64,000 nt of DNA from Undibacter mobilis. Its GTDB lineage: Bacteria > Pseudomonadota > Alphaproteobacteria > Rhizobiales > Xanthobacteraceae. The stretch lies in the NCBI RefSeq assembly GCF_003367195.1, contig NZ_QRGO01000001.1, positions 411,001-475,000 on the forward strand, in the 5' to 3' direction. This document shows, in pieces, positions 25,985-34,110 of this stretch (the first letter of the stretch is position 1; every line of letters starts with the position of its first letter). The notes under the pieces are model-generated. The model ran no database searches, was not told where the DNA came from, and saw only the letters and a program-made list of their open reading frames with translations. Made by a program: the position numbers and the translations under genes.

Positions 25985-26616
25985 GACTTGATACCGTTTC
26001 TCGCTTCATTGCCGCCCGCCGCGTTCGTCGGTGCCAGCAGCCCGTGCACCATCCTGAGAACGAGGGGCAGCGAATTTTCCGCGCTGAATTTCGGGTCGAC
26101 CGAACGCCGCCACGACATGCCATCGCCGATGGCGAGCAACAGGCTGGCGATTGAATCGACGTCGAGGTCGCTGCGGATCTCACCGCGCTCGGCGGCGCGC
26201 GCGAGCATCGCGGCCATACGCTCGCGAACCTCGTTCTCGATGGTCTGGTAGAGTTTCGAGATTTCGGGATGACGCCGGCTCTCTGCCATGATCTCGGCGC
26301 AGATCGAGACCTCGTCGTCGGTGCGATCGACAAGGTGATATTGCGCCAGCCCCGCGAGCGCCTCGAAGAAGTCGGGCGCGTCATTGACCTGGTTGAAACT
26401 GTCGACCGCGTCGGCCCGATTGCGCTCGCAGATACCGGCGATCAGCGCCTCTTTCGACGGAAAATAACGATAGAGATTGCCGGGACTCATCTCCGCCTCG
26501 GCGCAAATGTCCTGCATCGAGGCCCGATGAAATCCCGAACGGGCGAAGCAGCGCTCGGCTGCGTCGAGAATTTCTGCGCGGCGATCCGATTGCCGCTGCG
26601 GATTTGGATGGCGCAT
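25981..26616 (-). CDS. TetR-family repressor of the efflux operon
   Basis: 211-aa TetR/AcrR regulator. N-terminal HTH (RAEILDAAERCFARSGFHRASMQDICAEAEMSPGNLYRYFPSKEALI spans about residues 13-57) and a C-terminal ligand-binding domain. First gene of the tetR-MFP-RND operon; a near-perfect palindrome 117 bp upstream is its probable operator, giving autorepression relieved by pump substrates. Confidence 0.94.
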   Translation of the reverse strand: MRHPNPQRQSDRRAEILDAAERCFARSGFHRASMQDICAEAEMSPGNLYRYFPSKEALIAGICERNRADAVDSFNQVNDAPDFFEALAGLAQYHLVDRTDDEVSICAEIMAESRRHPEISKLYQTIENEVRERMAAMLARAAERGEIRSDLDVDSIASLLLAIGDGMSWRRSVDPKFSAENSLPLVLRMVHGLLAPTNAAGGNEARNGIKS

Positions 26617-26732
26617 GACTTGTCCGAATTGACCGTTGCGAAACCGCCTGCCGCGAAGGTGAACCGGGCGAATGGCCCCGCCAGCCCCGTCCCGCGGGCA
26701 GAAGCCCCCACAGATTGCACTGCACTTAAATG

Positions 26733-26750
26733 AGAATGAACGTTCACTCT
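26733..26750. promoter_or_regulatory. TetR operator-like palindrome
   Basis: AGAATGAACGTTCACTCT, an 18-bp inverted repeat with a single mismatched pair and the TGAACGTTCA core found in several AcrR/NalC-type operators. It lies upstream of tetR. Confidence 0.7.
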
Positions 26751-26834
26751 ATAAAGAGCGGGCTACCAGCCGTCAAGCCGGACGAGATCGCACGGCCTGT
26801 CCGCAACCAGACCAGGCAACGCCGCGCGCGGACA

Positions 26835-26863
26835 TTGACCGGCTCGTGGCCGGCTCATAATTT
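26835..26863 (+). promoter_or_regulatory. sigma-70-like promoter of crcB
   Basis: TTGACC (26835-26840) and TAATTT (26858-26863) with 17-bp spacing. Transcription would begin around 26868-26870, right at the first base of the fluoride aptamer. Confidence 0.6.
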
Positions 26864-26867
26864 GAAA

Positions 26868-26990
26868 TCGATGGGGATGGGGTCCCCCGATAACCGCCAA
26901 AACGGCTGATGACTCCTGCCAGATCAAACAACGTGCGGCGCCCGATGGCGCGCGCGGGTGGCAGGATTAGGCCGTTTCAGGCGGTCTTTT
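26868..26990 (+). ncRNA. fluoride (crcB) riboswitch with intrinsic-terminator platform
   Basis: The conserved aptamer elements occur in order: GGGGATGGGGTCCCCC, then ATAACCGCC, then GGCTGATGACTCCTGCC (26872-26920). Downstream, GGCCG (26970-26974) pairs with CGGTC (26982-26986), followed by TTTT, a likely terminator that fluoride binding would prevent. The next gene is the fluoride exporter. Confidence 0.9.
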
Positions 26991-27021
26991 GTTGCCCGGT
27001 GCACAGAAGAGAAGGTGAAAC

Positions 27022-27396
27022 ATGCTCTATGCGATCGTTTTTCTCGGCGGCGGGCTCGGCGCGGCGCTGCGGCACGGCGTCAATGTCGGAACCGCCCGGC
27101 TCTTCGGGACATCGTTTCCCTTCGGCACCCTGACGGTCAACATCGTCGGCTGCCTCGTCATGGGCCTGCTGACCGGCTATTTCGCCTTCAAAGGTGACAC
27201 GTCGCAGCACTGGCGGCTGTTTCTGACCACCGGCATCCTCGGCGGTTTCACGACGTTTTCAGCCTTTTCTCTCGATGTGGCCGCGCTCTACGAGCGCGGC
27301 GAAGTGGCCATGACGGCGGTCTATGTCCTCGCCTCGGTGATTGTTTCCATTGCCGCGGTCTTCAGCGGGCTTGCGCTGATGCGCAGCCTGACGTGA
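27022..27396 (+). CDS. crcB: fluoride exporter CrcB/Fluc
   Basis: 124-aa four-helix membrane protein of the Fluc family; homodimers form the fluoride channel. Typical residues are GGGLGAALRHGVN at the start, PFGTLTVNIVGCLVMGLL, and GILGGFTTFSAFS, which carries the Phe-box and Ser/Thr of the pore. ATG preceded by AGAAGGTGAAAC. Single gene controlled by the riboswitch upstream. Confidence 0.96.
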   Translation: MLYAIVFLGGGLGAALRHGVNVGTARLFGTSFPFGTLTVNIVGCLVMGLLTGYFAFKGDTSQHWRLFLTTGILGGFTTFSAFSLDVAALYERGEVAMTAVYVLASVIVSIAAVFSGLALMRSLT

Positions 27397-27503
27397 TGTT
27401 GGGTCGCGTTGAGCCTCCGGACCGGCCGTGGTATTTTTGCCTTAAATCGGGTGCAAATGGCACCCAACACCAGTTACGGACGACGCTTTCGGGGAGAAAC
27501 GCC

Positions 27504-27764
27504 GTGTTGAGAGTTGCAGTCGCAGGATTGATGGTGGCCGGTTTGCTGGCCGGGATGTGGTCGCAGCCGGCGCTGGCGCAGGGGCGTAAGCCCTTCCATG
27601 CCATGTCCAACGATGAAAAGAACGACGTAAAGACCGCCGAGAGCGTGGATGCGCAGTATCGCAATGCGCTGGCGCGAACCAGCAAAGGCGATGCCAAGCC
27701 GGTACAGGTCGATCCTTGGTCGAACATGCGCGGCGCCGAAACATCGCCTGCCAAGAAAAAGTAG
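27504..27764 (+). CDS. small secreted protein, unknown function
   Basis: 86-aa protein. GTG 27504 is preceded by GGGGAGAAACGCC; a longer frame reaching back into crcB is unlikely. Signal peptide about residues 1-25 (ending ALAQG), then a hydrophilic region (DEKNDVKTAESVDAQYRNALAR) and a Lys tail. No family recognised; periplasmic by its signal. Confidence 0.65.
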   Translation: MLRVAVAGLMVAGLLAGMWSQPALAQGRKPFHAMSNDEKNDVKTAESVDAQYRNALARTSKGDAKPVQVDPWSNMRGAETSPAKKK

Positions 27765-27781
27765 CGGGTTTAGTCCGGCGC

Positions 27782-28186
27782 TTACCAGCGATAGCGCGGT
27801 CCCCAATAGGGGCCGAAATAGTGCCGGCGATAATACGGCCCGTAATAGACCGGCGGCGGCGGTGCCGCGTAATAGATCGGCGGCTCCTCGACATAATAGC
27901 GCGGCCGCGATATGCGCCGCGGCGGCACCCGGCCCGAGAAGTCGATGGCGGTTTCGATGGCGAAACCGCTTTTCTCCTGCCAGGTCACGGCGCACCACCC
28001 GCCGGTGCAATCCCCAACGTCGATGAGGCTGCCGCTCGGAATCTTGCCGAGAATGTCTTTATCCGTGCCGGGTCCCGACCGCAGATTGACGGTCGACGGC
28101 ACGTAAGCGGGCTTGGCCAGCGCCGGTCCCGCAGTCACGGCCAGCACAAGGCCGGCGGCGATCGCCATGAATGCACGCATTACCAT
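27782..28186 (-). CDS. secreted SH3-domain protein
   Basis: 134-aa exported protein. Signal peptide about residues 1-24 (GPALA-K), then a bacterial SH3 domain (about 28-85; VPSTVNLRSGPGTDKDILGKIPSGSLIDVGDCTGGWCAVTWQ) with two Cys that may pair, then a Tyr/Pro/Arg-rich tail (YYVEEPPIYYAAPPPP, YYRRHYFGPYWG). Such proteins bind cell wall. Two ATGs two codons apart are possible starts. Convergent with the previous small gene. Confidence 0.85.
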   Translation of the reverse strand: MVMRAFMAIAAGLVLAVTAGPALAKPAYVPSTVNLRSGPGTDKDILGKIPSGSLIDVGDCTGGWCAVTWQEKSGFAIETAIDFSGRVPPRRISRPRYYVEEPPIYYAAPPPPVYYGPYYRRHYFGPYWGPRYRW

Positions 28187-28324
28187 CGATCCGTTTTCTG
28201 TCAGTCCCAGACCGTCATCGCGGACATCATACCATGTCATCCCCCGAAAGCGGCAGCATCGCGGCATTCGAAAGCCGGGCCGGCCGCGCTTGCAGGCCCC
28301 TTGGTCCTATGAGAGAAGGCGGCC

Positions 28325-28600
28325 ATGTCAGAGACTGAAAACAACACCCCGCCGCCCGCCGCCGACACACTGCCCGACCGGCTGTCAACCGATCCGCGCA
28401 GCCCCTATTTCAACGCCGACATTTTGGCGCGCGACATTGGCATCCGCTTCAAGGGTGTCGAGAAGACCAATGTCGAGGAATATTGCGTCAGCGAAGGCTG
28501 GGTCCGCGTCGCTGCCGGCAAGGCACTCGACCGTTACGGCCAGCCGCTGACCATCAAGCTCACCGGGACGGTCGAGCCGTATTTCCGCAACAAGGCCTAA
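28325..28600 (+). CDS. DUF3297 family protein
   Basis: 91-aa soluble protein matching DUF3297: DTLPDRLSTDPRSPYFNADILARDIGIRFKGVEKTNVEEY, ending in the conserved GQPLTIKLTGTVEPYF. Cytosolic, no known function. RBS AGAAGG. Possibly co-transcribed with the next gene, 36 bp downstream. Confidence 0.85.
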   Translation: MSETENNTPPPAADTLPDRLSTDPRSPYFNADILARDIGIRFKGVEKTNVEEYCVSEGWVRVAAGKALDRYGQPLTIKLTGTVEPYFRNKA

Positions 28601-28636
28601 AGTCCGGCGAACTGCAGTGGGCCCCGGAGCGCGCTG

Positions 28637-28984
28637 ATGAACGACGAGCTCGCCAGTTCCGAGATTGCCCGGCTGGAAGAGCGCATTGACGAACTTCGCC
28701 AGGCCATTGATCGCTGCGACAAGCTCGCCTGGGCCGCGAAAGTCGCCATCGCCGGCGGCGCCCTGTGGTTTGTGCTGGCGCTTGTGAACGTCCTCATCTT
28801 CTCGGCAACCGGATTTACCGGCGCGCTGGCCGCGCTCTTGGGCGGCTTCGTGCTGCTCGGCTCCAACCAGACGACGCGCAACGAAACCGAAGCGGCGCTT
28901 CACGCCGCCGACGAGCGGCGCCGGGCGCTGATCGACACCATGCAGCTCAGGCTGGTTGAAGAATCCGACACCACAATCCACTGA
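28637..28984 (+). CDS. small two-helix membrane protein
   Basis: 115 aa. Charged coiled-coil N-terminus (ELASSEIARLEERIDELRQ), two adjacent membrane helices (about 37-55 and 62-78), and a charged C-terminus. RBS GGAGCGCGCTG. No family recognised; membrane location is the only supported statement. Confidence 0.7.
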   Translation: MNDELASSEIARLEERIDELRQAIDRCDKLAWAAKVAIAGGALWFVLALVNVLIFSATGFTGALAALLGGFVLLGSNQTTRNETEAALHAADERRRALIDTMQLRLVEESDTTIH

Positions 28985-29101
28985 AGCCCGCGCCGAGTGG
29001 TTAATGCGGATTGATAAAATTGAGGCGATCGCTTCCCGAATAATTTAACGGCCGCATTGCAGTATCCCCGCCATGGTGACGAGACGTGGGAGACTGCAGC
29101 A

Positions 29102-29305
29102 GTGATCCGGATTCCAATCAAAAACGGCGATATCGACGCGGCGCTCGACAAGTTCAAAGCAGCCAAAAAAGAGCAGAATCAGAAGTTCGACGAGCAGGTT
29201 GCCGCCTTCTTCGCGCCTAAAGGACAGGACGAGCCTGAGCAGAAGAAGCCGGCCAAAGCGCCGAGCTACCAGAGCATTCTGACGCGCTCGCGCCGCATGG
29301 GCTGA
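29102..29305 (+). CDS. small basic hypothetical protein
   Basis: 67 aa from GTG 29102 (VIRIPIKNGDIDAALDKFKAAKK); 15 further codons upstream are open but less likely. Lys/Gln-rich helix then a Pro/Lys linker and a basic end (ILTRSRRMG). TTAACGGCCG lies 57 bp upstream of the start. Own terminator follows. Function unknown. Confidence 0.6.
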   Translation: MIRIPIKNGDIDAALDKFKAAKKEQNQKFDEQVAAFFAPKGQDEPEQKKPAKAPSYQSILTRSRRMG

Positions 29306-29341
29306 CGCGCAACGCGAAGCCTGACAACAGCGCCAGCGATA

Positions 29342-29370
29342 AAAAATGCCCCGCTCAGCGGGGCATTTTT
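29342..29370. terminator. strong bidirectional terminator
   Basis: Perfect 13-bp stem AAAAATGCCCCGC / GCGGGGCATTTTT with TCA loop between the convergent small gene and fdsA. Confidence 0.92.
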
Positions 29371-29407
29371 CGTTTCCGGTATTGCGGCAAGAGGCCGGCC
29401 CTGCGCC

Positions 29408-32194
29408 CTACTCCGCCGCTTCCATCCGCGGCCGCACGGCCTCGACCTTGGCGGCGCAGAACTTGAACTCGGGAATCTTGCCGAACGGATCGAGCTTCGG
29501 ATTGGTCAAAAGGTTCGCCGCCGCTTCGACATACGCGAAGGGGATGAACACGACGCCGTCCGGCACCGCATCGTCCTGCCGCGCCTGCAACTCGACCTCG
29601 CCGCGGCGGGTCGAGACGCGCACCATATCGCCGGGCTCGATGCCCAGCTTCTCGATGGTGCCGCGCGACAGCTGCGCGATCGCAGTCGGCTCGATCGCGT
29701 CGAGCACCTTGGTGCGGCGAGTCATCGAGCCGGTGTGCCAATGCTCGAGCTGGCGGCCGGTGGAGAGAATGAACGGATAGTCGTGATCCGGCACCTCGTC
29801 CGGCGGCTGCAGCTTCGTCGCGACCAGTTTGGCGAAGCCACCCGGGCGGGGGAATCCGGCATCAAACACGACGTCGCGGCCCGGTACATCCGGCCCATCG
29901 ACCGGATAGGTCACGGCGTGCTGACGCTCGACGCGCTCCCAGGTGATGTTGGCGAGCGCCGGCATCAGCGACGCCATCTCGGTGAAGACCTCGCCGACAT
30001 GCTTGTAATTCCAGCCGCAGCCGAGGCGGTTGGCGATGTCCTGGATGATCCAGAGATCCTGACGCGCATCGCCCGGCAGCGGCACGGCGGCACGGCCCAT
30101 CTGCACCTGACGGTTGGTGTTGGTAACGGTGCCGTCCTTCTCCGGCCAGCCCGAGGCCGGCAAAACGACGTCGGCGTAGACGGCGGTCTCGGTGAGGAAC
30201 AGGTCCTGCACCACCAGATGTTCGAGATCCGCGAGCGCCTGACGCGCGTGATTGAGATCGGGATCGGACATCGCCGGGTTCTCACCCTCGATATACATGC
30301 CCTTGATCTCGCCGGCATGGATCGCGTCCATGATCTCGACGACGGTCTTGCCGCGCTTCGGCGGCAGCTTGACGCCCCACGCGCTCTCGTACTGAGCGCG
30401 AATTTCCGGGTTCTCGACCGACTTGTAATCCGGGAAGAACATCGGAATGAGGCCGGCATCGGAGGCACCCTGCACGTTGTTCTGGCCGCGCAGCGGATGC
30501 AGCCCCGTGCCGGGACGGCCGATCTGGCCGGTGATGAGCGCCAGCGCGATCAGGCAGCGGGCATTATCGGTGCCGTGGGTGTGCTGGGAGACACCCATCC
30601 CCCAGAAAATAATCGCTGACTCGGCACGGGCGTAGGCGCGCGCGACTTCGCGTAAGGTGTCGGCGTCGATGCCGCAGATCGGCGCCATCTCTTCCGGCGT
30701 GAAGTCCTTGACGTTCTCCTTCCAGGCAGCGAAGCCCTCGACATAGGTCTGGATGTACTGCTCGTCATAGAGCTTCTCGGTCACAATCACATTGAGCATG
30801 GCGTTGAGCATTGCCACGTCGGTGCCGTTCTTGAACTGCATCATCTTCCAGGCATGGCGCTTCATCGCCGTGCCGCGCGGATCCATAATGACGAGCTTGG
30901 AGCCGCGCTTGGCGGCCTGCTTGAAATAGGTCGCTGCCACTGGATGGTTTTCGGTCGGGTTGGCTCCGATGACGATGATGACTTCCGAGTTCTTCACTTC
31001 GTTGAAGGTCGCTGACACCGCGGCCGAGCCGACACCTTCCAGCAGTGCCGACACCGACGAGGCGTGACAGAGCCGCGTACAGTGATCGACATTGTTGGTG
31101 CCGAAGCCGGTGCGCACCAACTTCTGGAATAGATAGGCTTCCTCATTCGAACCCTTGGCCGAGCCGAAGCCGGCCAGCGCGTCCGAGCCATCACGATCAC
31201 GGATGGTCTTGAGGCCACCTGCAGCGCGGTCGAGCGCTTCTTCCCAGGTCGCTTCGCGGAAATGCGTCCAAGGATTGGATGGATCGATGAATTCGTGCGG
31301 GACTTTGGGCACGCCTTCCTTGCGAATCATCGGCTTAGTCAGGCGTTGCGGATTGTTGACGTAGTCAAAGCCGAAGCGGCCTTTGACGCAGAGCCGGTTC
31401 TCGTTGGCAGGACCGTTGCGGCCGCTGACCGAAACGATCTTGTCGTTCTTGATCTCGTAAGTGAGCTGACAGCCGACGCCGCAATAAGGACAGACCGAGT
31501 CCACCGTACGATCAGGGGCGCCGAGATAGACGTTGTTGTCGTCGACCATGGTCGAGGGCATCAGCGCGCCGGTTGGGCAGGCCTGCACGCATTCGCCGCA
31601 GGCGACGCAGGTCGAATTGCCCATCGGATCGTCGAAATCGAATACGATCTTTTCGTTGTGACCGCGGCCGGCCATGCCGATGACGTCGTTGACCTGCACT
31701 TCACGGCAGGCGCGGACGCAGAGATTACACTGAATGCAGGCGTCGAGATTGACCGCCATCGCCGGGTGGCTGCGGTCGGGCGCCGGCACGATAATCGCGT
31801 CGCGCCTGGGGAAGCGGCCTGCCTCAACGTTCTGACGCTTGGCGGTCTTCCAGAATTCGCTGTCGCGATCGTGTGCGACTTCCATCGCCGGCTGATCGGT
31901 GACCAGCAGCTCGGCGACCATCTTGCGCGCGGTCTGCGCGCGGTGGGTGTCGGTTTTGACCTTCATGCCCGGCGACGGCGTACGGATGCAAGACGCAGCG
32001 AGCACGCGCTCACCCTCGATCTCAACCATGCAGACACGGCAGTTGCCGTCGGCGCGGTAGCCGGGCTGTGGCGAGTAGCACAGATGTGGCAGCTTGATGT
32101 CGAGGCGGCGCGCGGCGTTGAAGATCGACTCGCCCGCGCGAATGTCGATCTCATGGCCGTCGATAAAGAAAGTGCTGGCCGGCTTGTCGGTCAT
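29408..32194 (-). CDS. fdsA: NAD-dependent formate dehydrogenase, alpha subunit
   Basis: 928-aa cytosolic Mo/W-bis-MGD subunit that oxidises formate to CO2. In order: N-terminal [2Fe-2S] domain (CYSPQPGYRADGNCRVC...C, about 40-70), two ferredoxin-type 4Fe-4S motifs (CIQCNLCVRAC; CVACGECVQACP), a 4Fe-4S near the Mo site (CPYCGVGC) and the catalytic region CTRLCHASS, with Cys (codon TGT) where some enzymes use selenocysteine. The His-Cys3 cluster motif between the first two domains, present in NuoG and many FdsA, is not seen. ATG 32194 overlaps the fdsGB stop by 4 bp. No fdsC/fdsD follow. Confidence 0.95.
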   Translation of the reverse strand: MTDKPASTFFIDGHEIDIRAGESIFNAARRLDIKLPHLCYSPQPGYRADGNCRVCMVEIEGERVLAASCIRTPSPGMKVKTDTHRAQTARKMVAELLVTDQPAMEVAHDRDSEFWKTAKRQNVEAGRFPRRDAIIVPAPDRSHPAMAVNLDACIQCNLCVRACREVQVNDVIGMAGRGHNEKIVFDFDDPMGNSTCVACGECVQACPTGALMPSTMVDDNNVYLGAPDRTVDSVCPYCGVGCQLTYEIKNDKIVSVSGRNGPANENRLCVKGRFGFDYVNNPQRLTKPMIRKEGVPKVPHEFIDPSNPWTHFREATWEEALDRAAGGLKTIRDRDGSDALAGFGSAKGSNEEAYLFQKLVRTGFGTNNVDHCTRLCHASSVSALLEGVGSAAVSATFNEVKNSEVIIVIGANPTENHPVAATYFKQAAKRGSKLVIMDPRGTAMKRHAWKMMQFKNGTDVAMLNAMLNVIVTEKLYDEQYIQTYVEGFAAWKENVKDFTPEEMAPICGIDADTLREVARAYARAESAIIFWGMGVSQHTHGTDNARCLIALALITGQIGRPGTGLHPLRGQNNVQGASDAGLIPMFFPDYKSVENPEIRAQYESAWGVKLPPKRGKTVVEIMDAIHAGEIKGMYIEGENPAMSDPDLNHARQALADLEHLVVQDLFLTETAVYADVVLPASGWPEKDGTVTNTNRQVQMGRAAVPLPGDARQDLWIIQDIANRLGCGWNYKHVGEVFTEMASLMPALANITWERVERQHAVTYPVDGPDVPGRDVVFDAGFPRPGGFAKLVATKLQPPDEVPDHDYPFILSTGRQLEHWHTGSMTRRTKVLDAIEPTAIAQLSRGTIEKLGIEPGDMVRVSTRRGEVELQARQDDAVPDGVVFIPFAYVEAAANLLTNPKLDPFGKIPEFKFCAAKVEAVRPRMEAAE

Positions 32195-33939
32195 GGCGCG
32201 AGGTCCTGAAGCGGCGTTTCGAGATCTTCGGGGAAATACGTGAGCACCGACAGAAGCGGATTGGGCGCGGCCTGGCCGAGACCGCAGATCGAGGCGTCGC
32301 GCATCAATGTCGACAATTCGGTCAGCAGACCGACGTTCCAGGGGCCATGTTCCATTAGCTTGACAGCCTTCTCGGTGCCGACGCGGCACGGCGTGCATTG
32401 GCCGCAGCTTTCATCCTCGAAGAACTTCATGAGGTTGAGCGCGACCGCCTTCATGTCGTCCTTGTCGGAAAGAATGACCACCGCATGCGAGCCGACAAAG
32501 CCGCCGTGCTTTTCGAAGGTGCCGAAATCGAGCGGATGTTCGGCGAATGACGCCGGAAAGATACCGCCCGAGGCGCCGCCGGGCAGGAAGCCCTTGAGCG
32601 TGTGGCCGCCCTGCATGCCTCCGCAATAATTCTCAATCAGTTCGCGGATCGTCGTGCCGGCCGGCGCAACTTTCACGCCGGGATTCTTCACGCGGCCTGA
32701 CACCGAAAAGCTGCGGAAGCCGGTGCGCTCCGGCTTGCCCTGCGAGGCGAACCACTGTGGACCCTTCTCGATGATGTCGCGGATCCAGTACATGGTCTCC
32801 ACGTTCTGCTCGAGCGTCGGACGGCCGAACAGGCCCTTCTGCGCGACATAAGGCGGGCGATGGCGCGGCAGGCCGCGCTTGCCCTCGATCGACTCGATCA
32901 TCGCCGACTCTTCACCGCAAATGTAAGCACCGGCGCCGCGGCGCACATGCACCTTGGTGTGCGGCGACAGACCGGCAGCGGCAACCTTGCCGAGCTCCTC
33001 GATCAGCATCAGCCGGATCTCGGGATACTCGTCGCGTATGTAGAGATAAGTGTCGGCGGCTTCGACCACAAAGGCCGCGATCAGCATGCCTTCGATGAAA
33101 CGGTGCGGATCGCGTTCGAGATAATAGCGGTCCTTGAACGTGCCCGGCTCGCCCTCGTCGCAGTTCACCGCGAACAGGCGCGGCGCCGGCTCGGAGCGCA
33201 CCAGCGACCATTTTCGCCCGGTCGGGAAACCGGCGCCGCCCAGACCGCGCAAGCCGGCATCGCTGACGATCTTGACGAGTTCGTCGATCGTGCGTTTGCC
33301 CGCAGCTAGGTCTTTCAGCAGCGAATAGCCGCCCTTCTGCCGGTAGGTCGCGAGATCGGTCTCGGGATTCCAGGCATGGGGATGCGGATGCGCCTTCACC
33401 GCAGCGGCGATCTTGTCAGCCGTAGCGTTGAAGGTCTGCATGTGGCCGACGGCAACGGCGGGTGCATGATCGCAAGCGCCCATGCAGGGCGCGCGCACCA
33501 CACGGACATCCTTGCCGAGCTTACCCGGCAGTTCGGTGAGCAGCTTGTCAGCGCCGGCCATACAGCACGACAATGAATCGCAAACGCGCACGGTGACCGG
33601 CGCCGGCGGTGCTTCGCCTTCCTTCACCACGTCGAAATGCGAATAGAAGGTCGCAACCTCGTAGACCTCGGCCTGAGCCATGCGCATCTCCTGCGCCAGC
33701 GCGGCAAGGTGCGGCGCGGAGATGTGGCCGTATTGATCCTGGATGAGATGCAGATGCTCGATGAGCAGATCGCGCCGCCGCGGCCGATCAATAAGTAGCG
33801 CCTGGACTTCGCTGAGGGCCCGCGGATCGACCTGACGCCCCTTCGGGGTACGCCGCGCCTTACGCCGACCGCCGTTGCCCGAACCTTGACCCGGACCAGG
33901 GCCATTCCCGCCCGTTTTCGGCGGATTATGGATATTCAT
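32191..33939 (-). CDS. fdsGB: formate dehydrogenase diaphorase subunit, FdsG-FdsB fusion
   Basis: 582 aa joining two subunits that are separate in Rhodobacter and Cupriavidus. After a Gly/Asn/Pro/Lys-rich lead of ~40 residues comes a NuoE/FdsG thioredoxin-like domain with [2Fe-2S] Cys (CDSLSCCMAG... and APCMGACDH), then NuoF/FdsB: NAD/FMN loops (GLRGLGGAGFPTGRKW; FAVNCDEGEPGTFKDR; GEESAMIESIEGKRG) and a 4Fe-4S motif ESCGQCTPCRVG. It passes electrons from FdsA to NAD. ATG 33939 follows GGGAGAACACG. First gene of the operon, divergent from a LysR gene. Confidence 0.94.
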   Translation of the reverse strand: MNIHNPPKTGGNGPGPGQGSGNGGRRKARRTPKGRQVDPRALSEVQALLIDRPRRRDLLIEHLHLIQDQYGHISAPHLAALAQEMRMAQAEVYEVATFYSHFDVVKEGEAPPAPVTVRVCDSLSCCMAGADKLLTELPGKLGKDVRVVRAPCMGACDHAPAVAVGHMQTFNATADKIAAAVKAHPHPHAWNPETDLATYRQKGGYSLLKDLAAGKRTIDELVKIVSDAGLRGLGGAGFPTGRKWSLVRSEPAPRLFAVNCDEGEPGTFKDRYYLERDPHRFIEGMLIAAFVVEAADTYLYIRDEYPEIRLMLIEELGKVAAAGLSPHTKVHVRRGAGAYICGEESAMIESIEGKRGLPRHRPPYVAQKGLFGRPTLEQNVETMYWIRDIIEKGPQWFASQGKPERTGFRSFSVSGRVKNPGVKVAPAGTTIRELIENYCGGMQGGHTLKGFLPGGASGGIFPASFAEHPLDFGTFEKHGGFVGSHAVVILSDKDDMKAVALNLMKFFEDESCGQCTPCRVGTEKAVKLMEHGPWNVGLLTELSTLMRDASICGLGQAAPNPLLSVLTYFPEDLETPLQDLAP

Positions 33940-34008
33940 CGTGTTCTCCCAGACGTCCTTTTTGAAGCCGTTCCAGAGAGTGGACAACCCCGTACCCGGC
34001 ATGGGTTA

Positions 34009-34023
34009 ATAGCTAAAAGCTAT
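34009..34023. promoter_or_regulatory. LysR-type operator between fdsGB and the LysR gene
   Basis: Perfect palindrome ATAGCT-AAA-AGCTAT in the 171-bp divergent region; it fits the T-N11-A rule of LysR regulators. Likely bound by the adjacent regulator. Confidence 0.6.
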
Positions 34024-34110
34024 CGTGGGAGGGGCCATTGCCGCGGAAGTCTGATGTATCCACCCGAGACCCGTAACAAGATAAGCAACTGATTTAGAAG
34101 GATTATTCCT

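Noticed and set aside
31020..31100. Possible selenocysteine at the FdsA active site
   Set aside because: The codon is TGT (Cys); no in-frame TGA or SECIS-like need.
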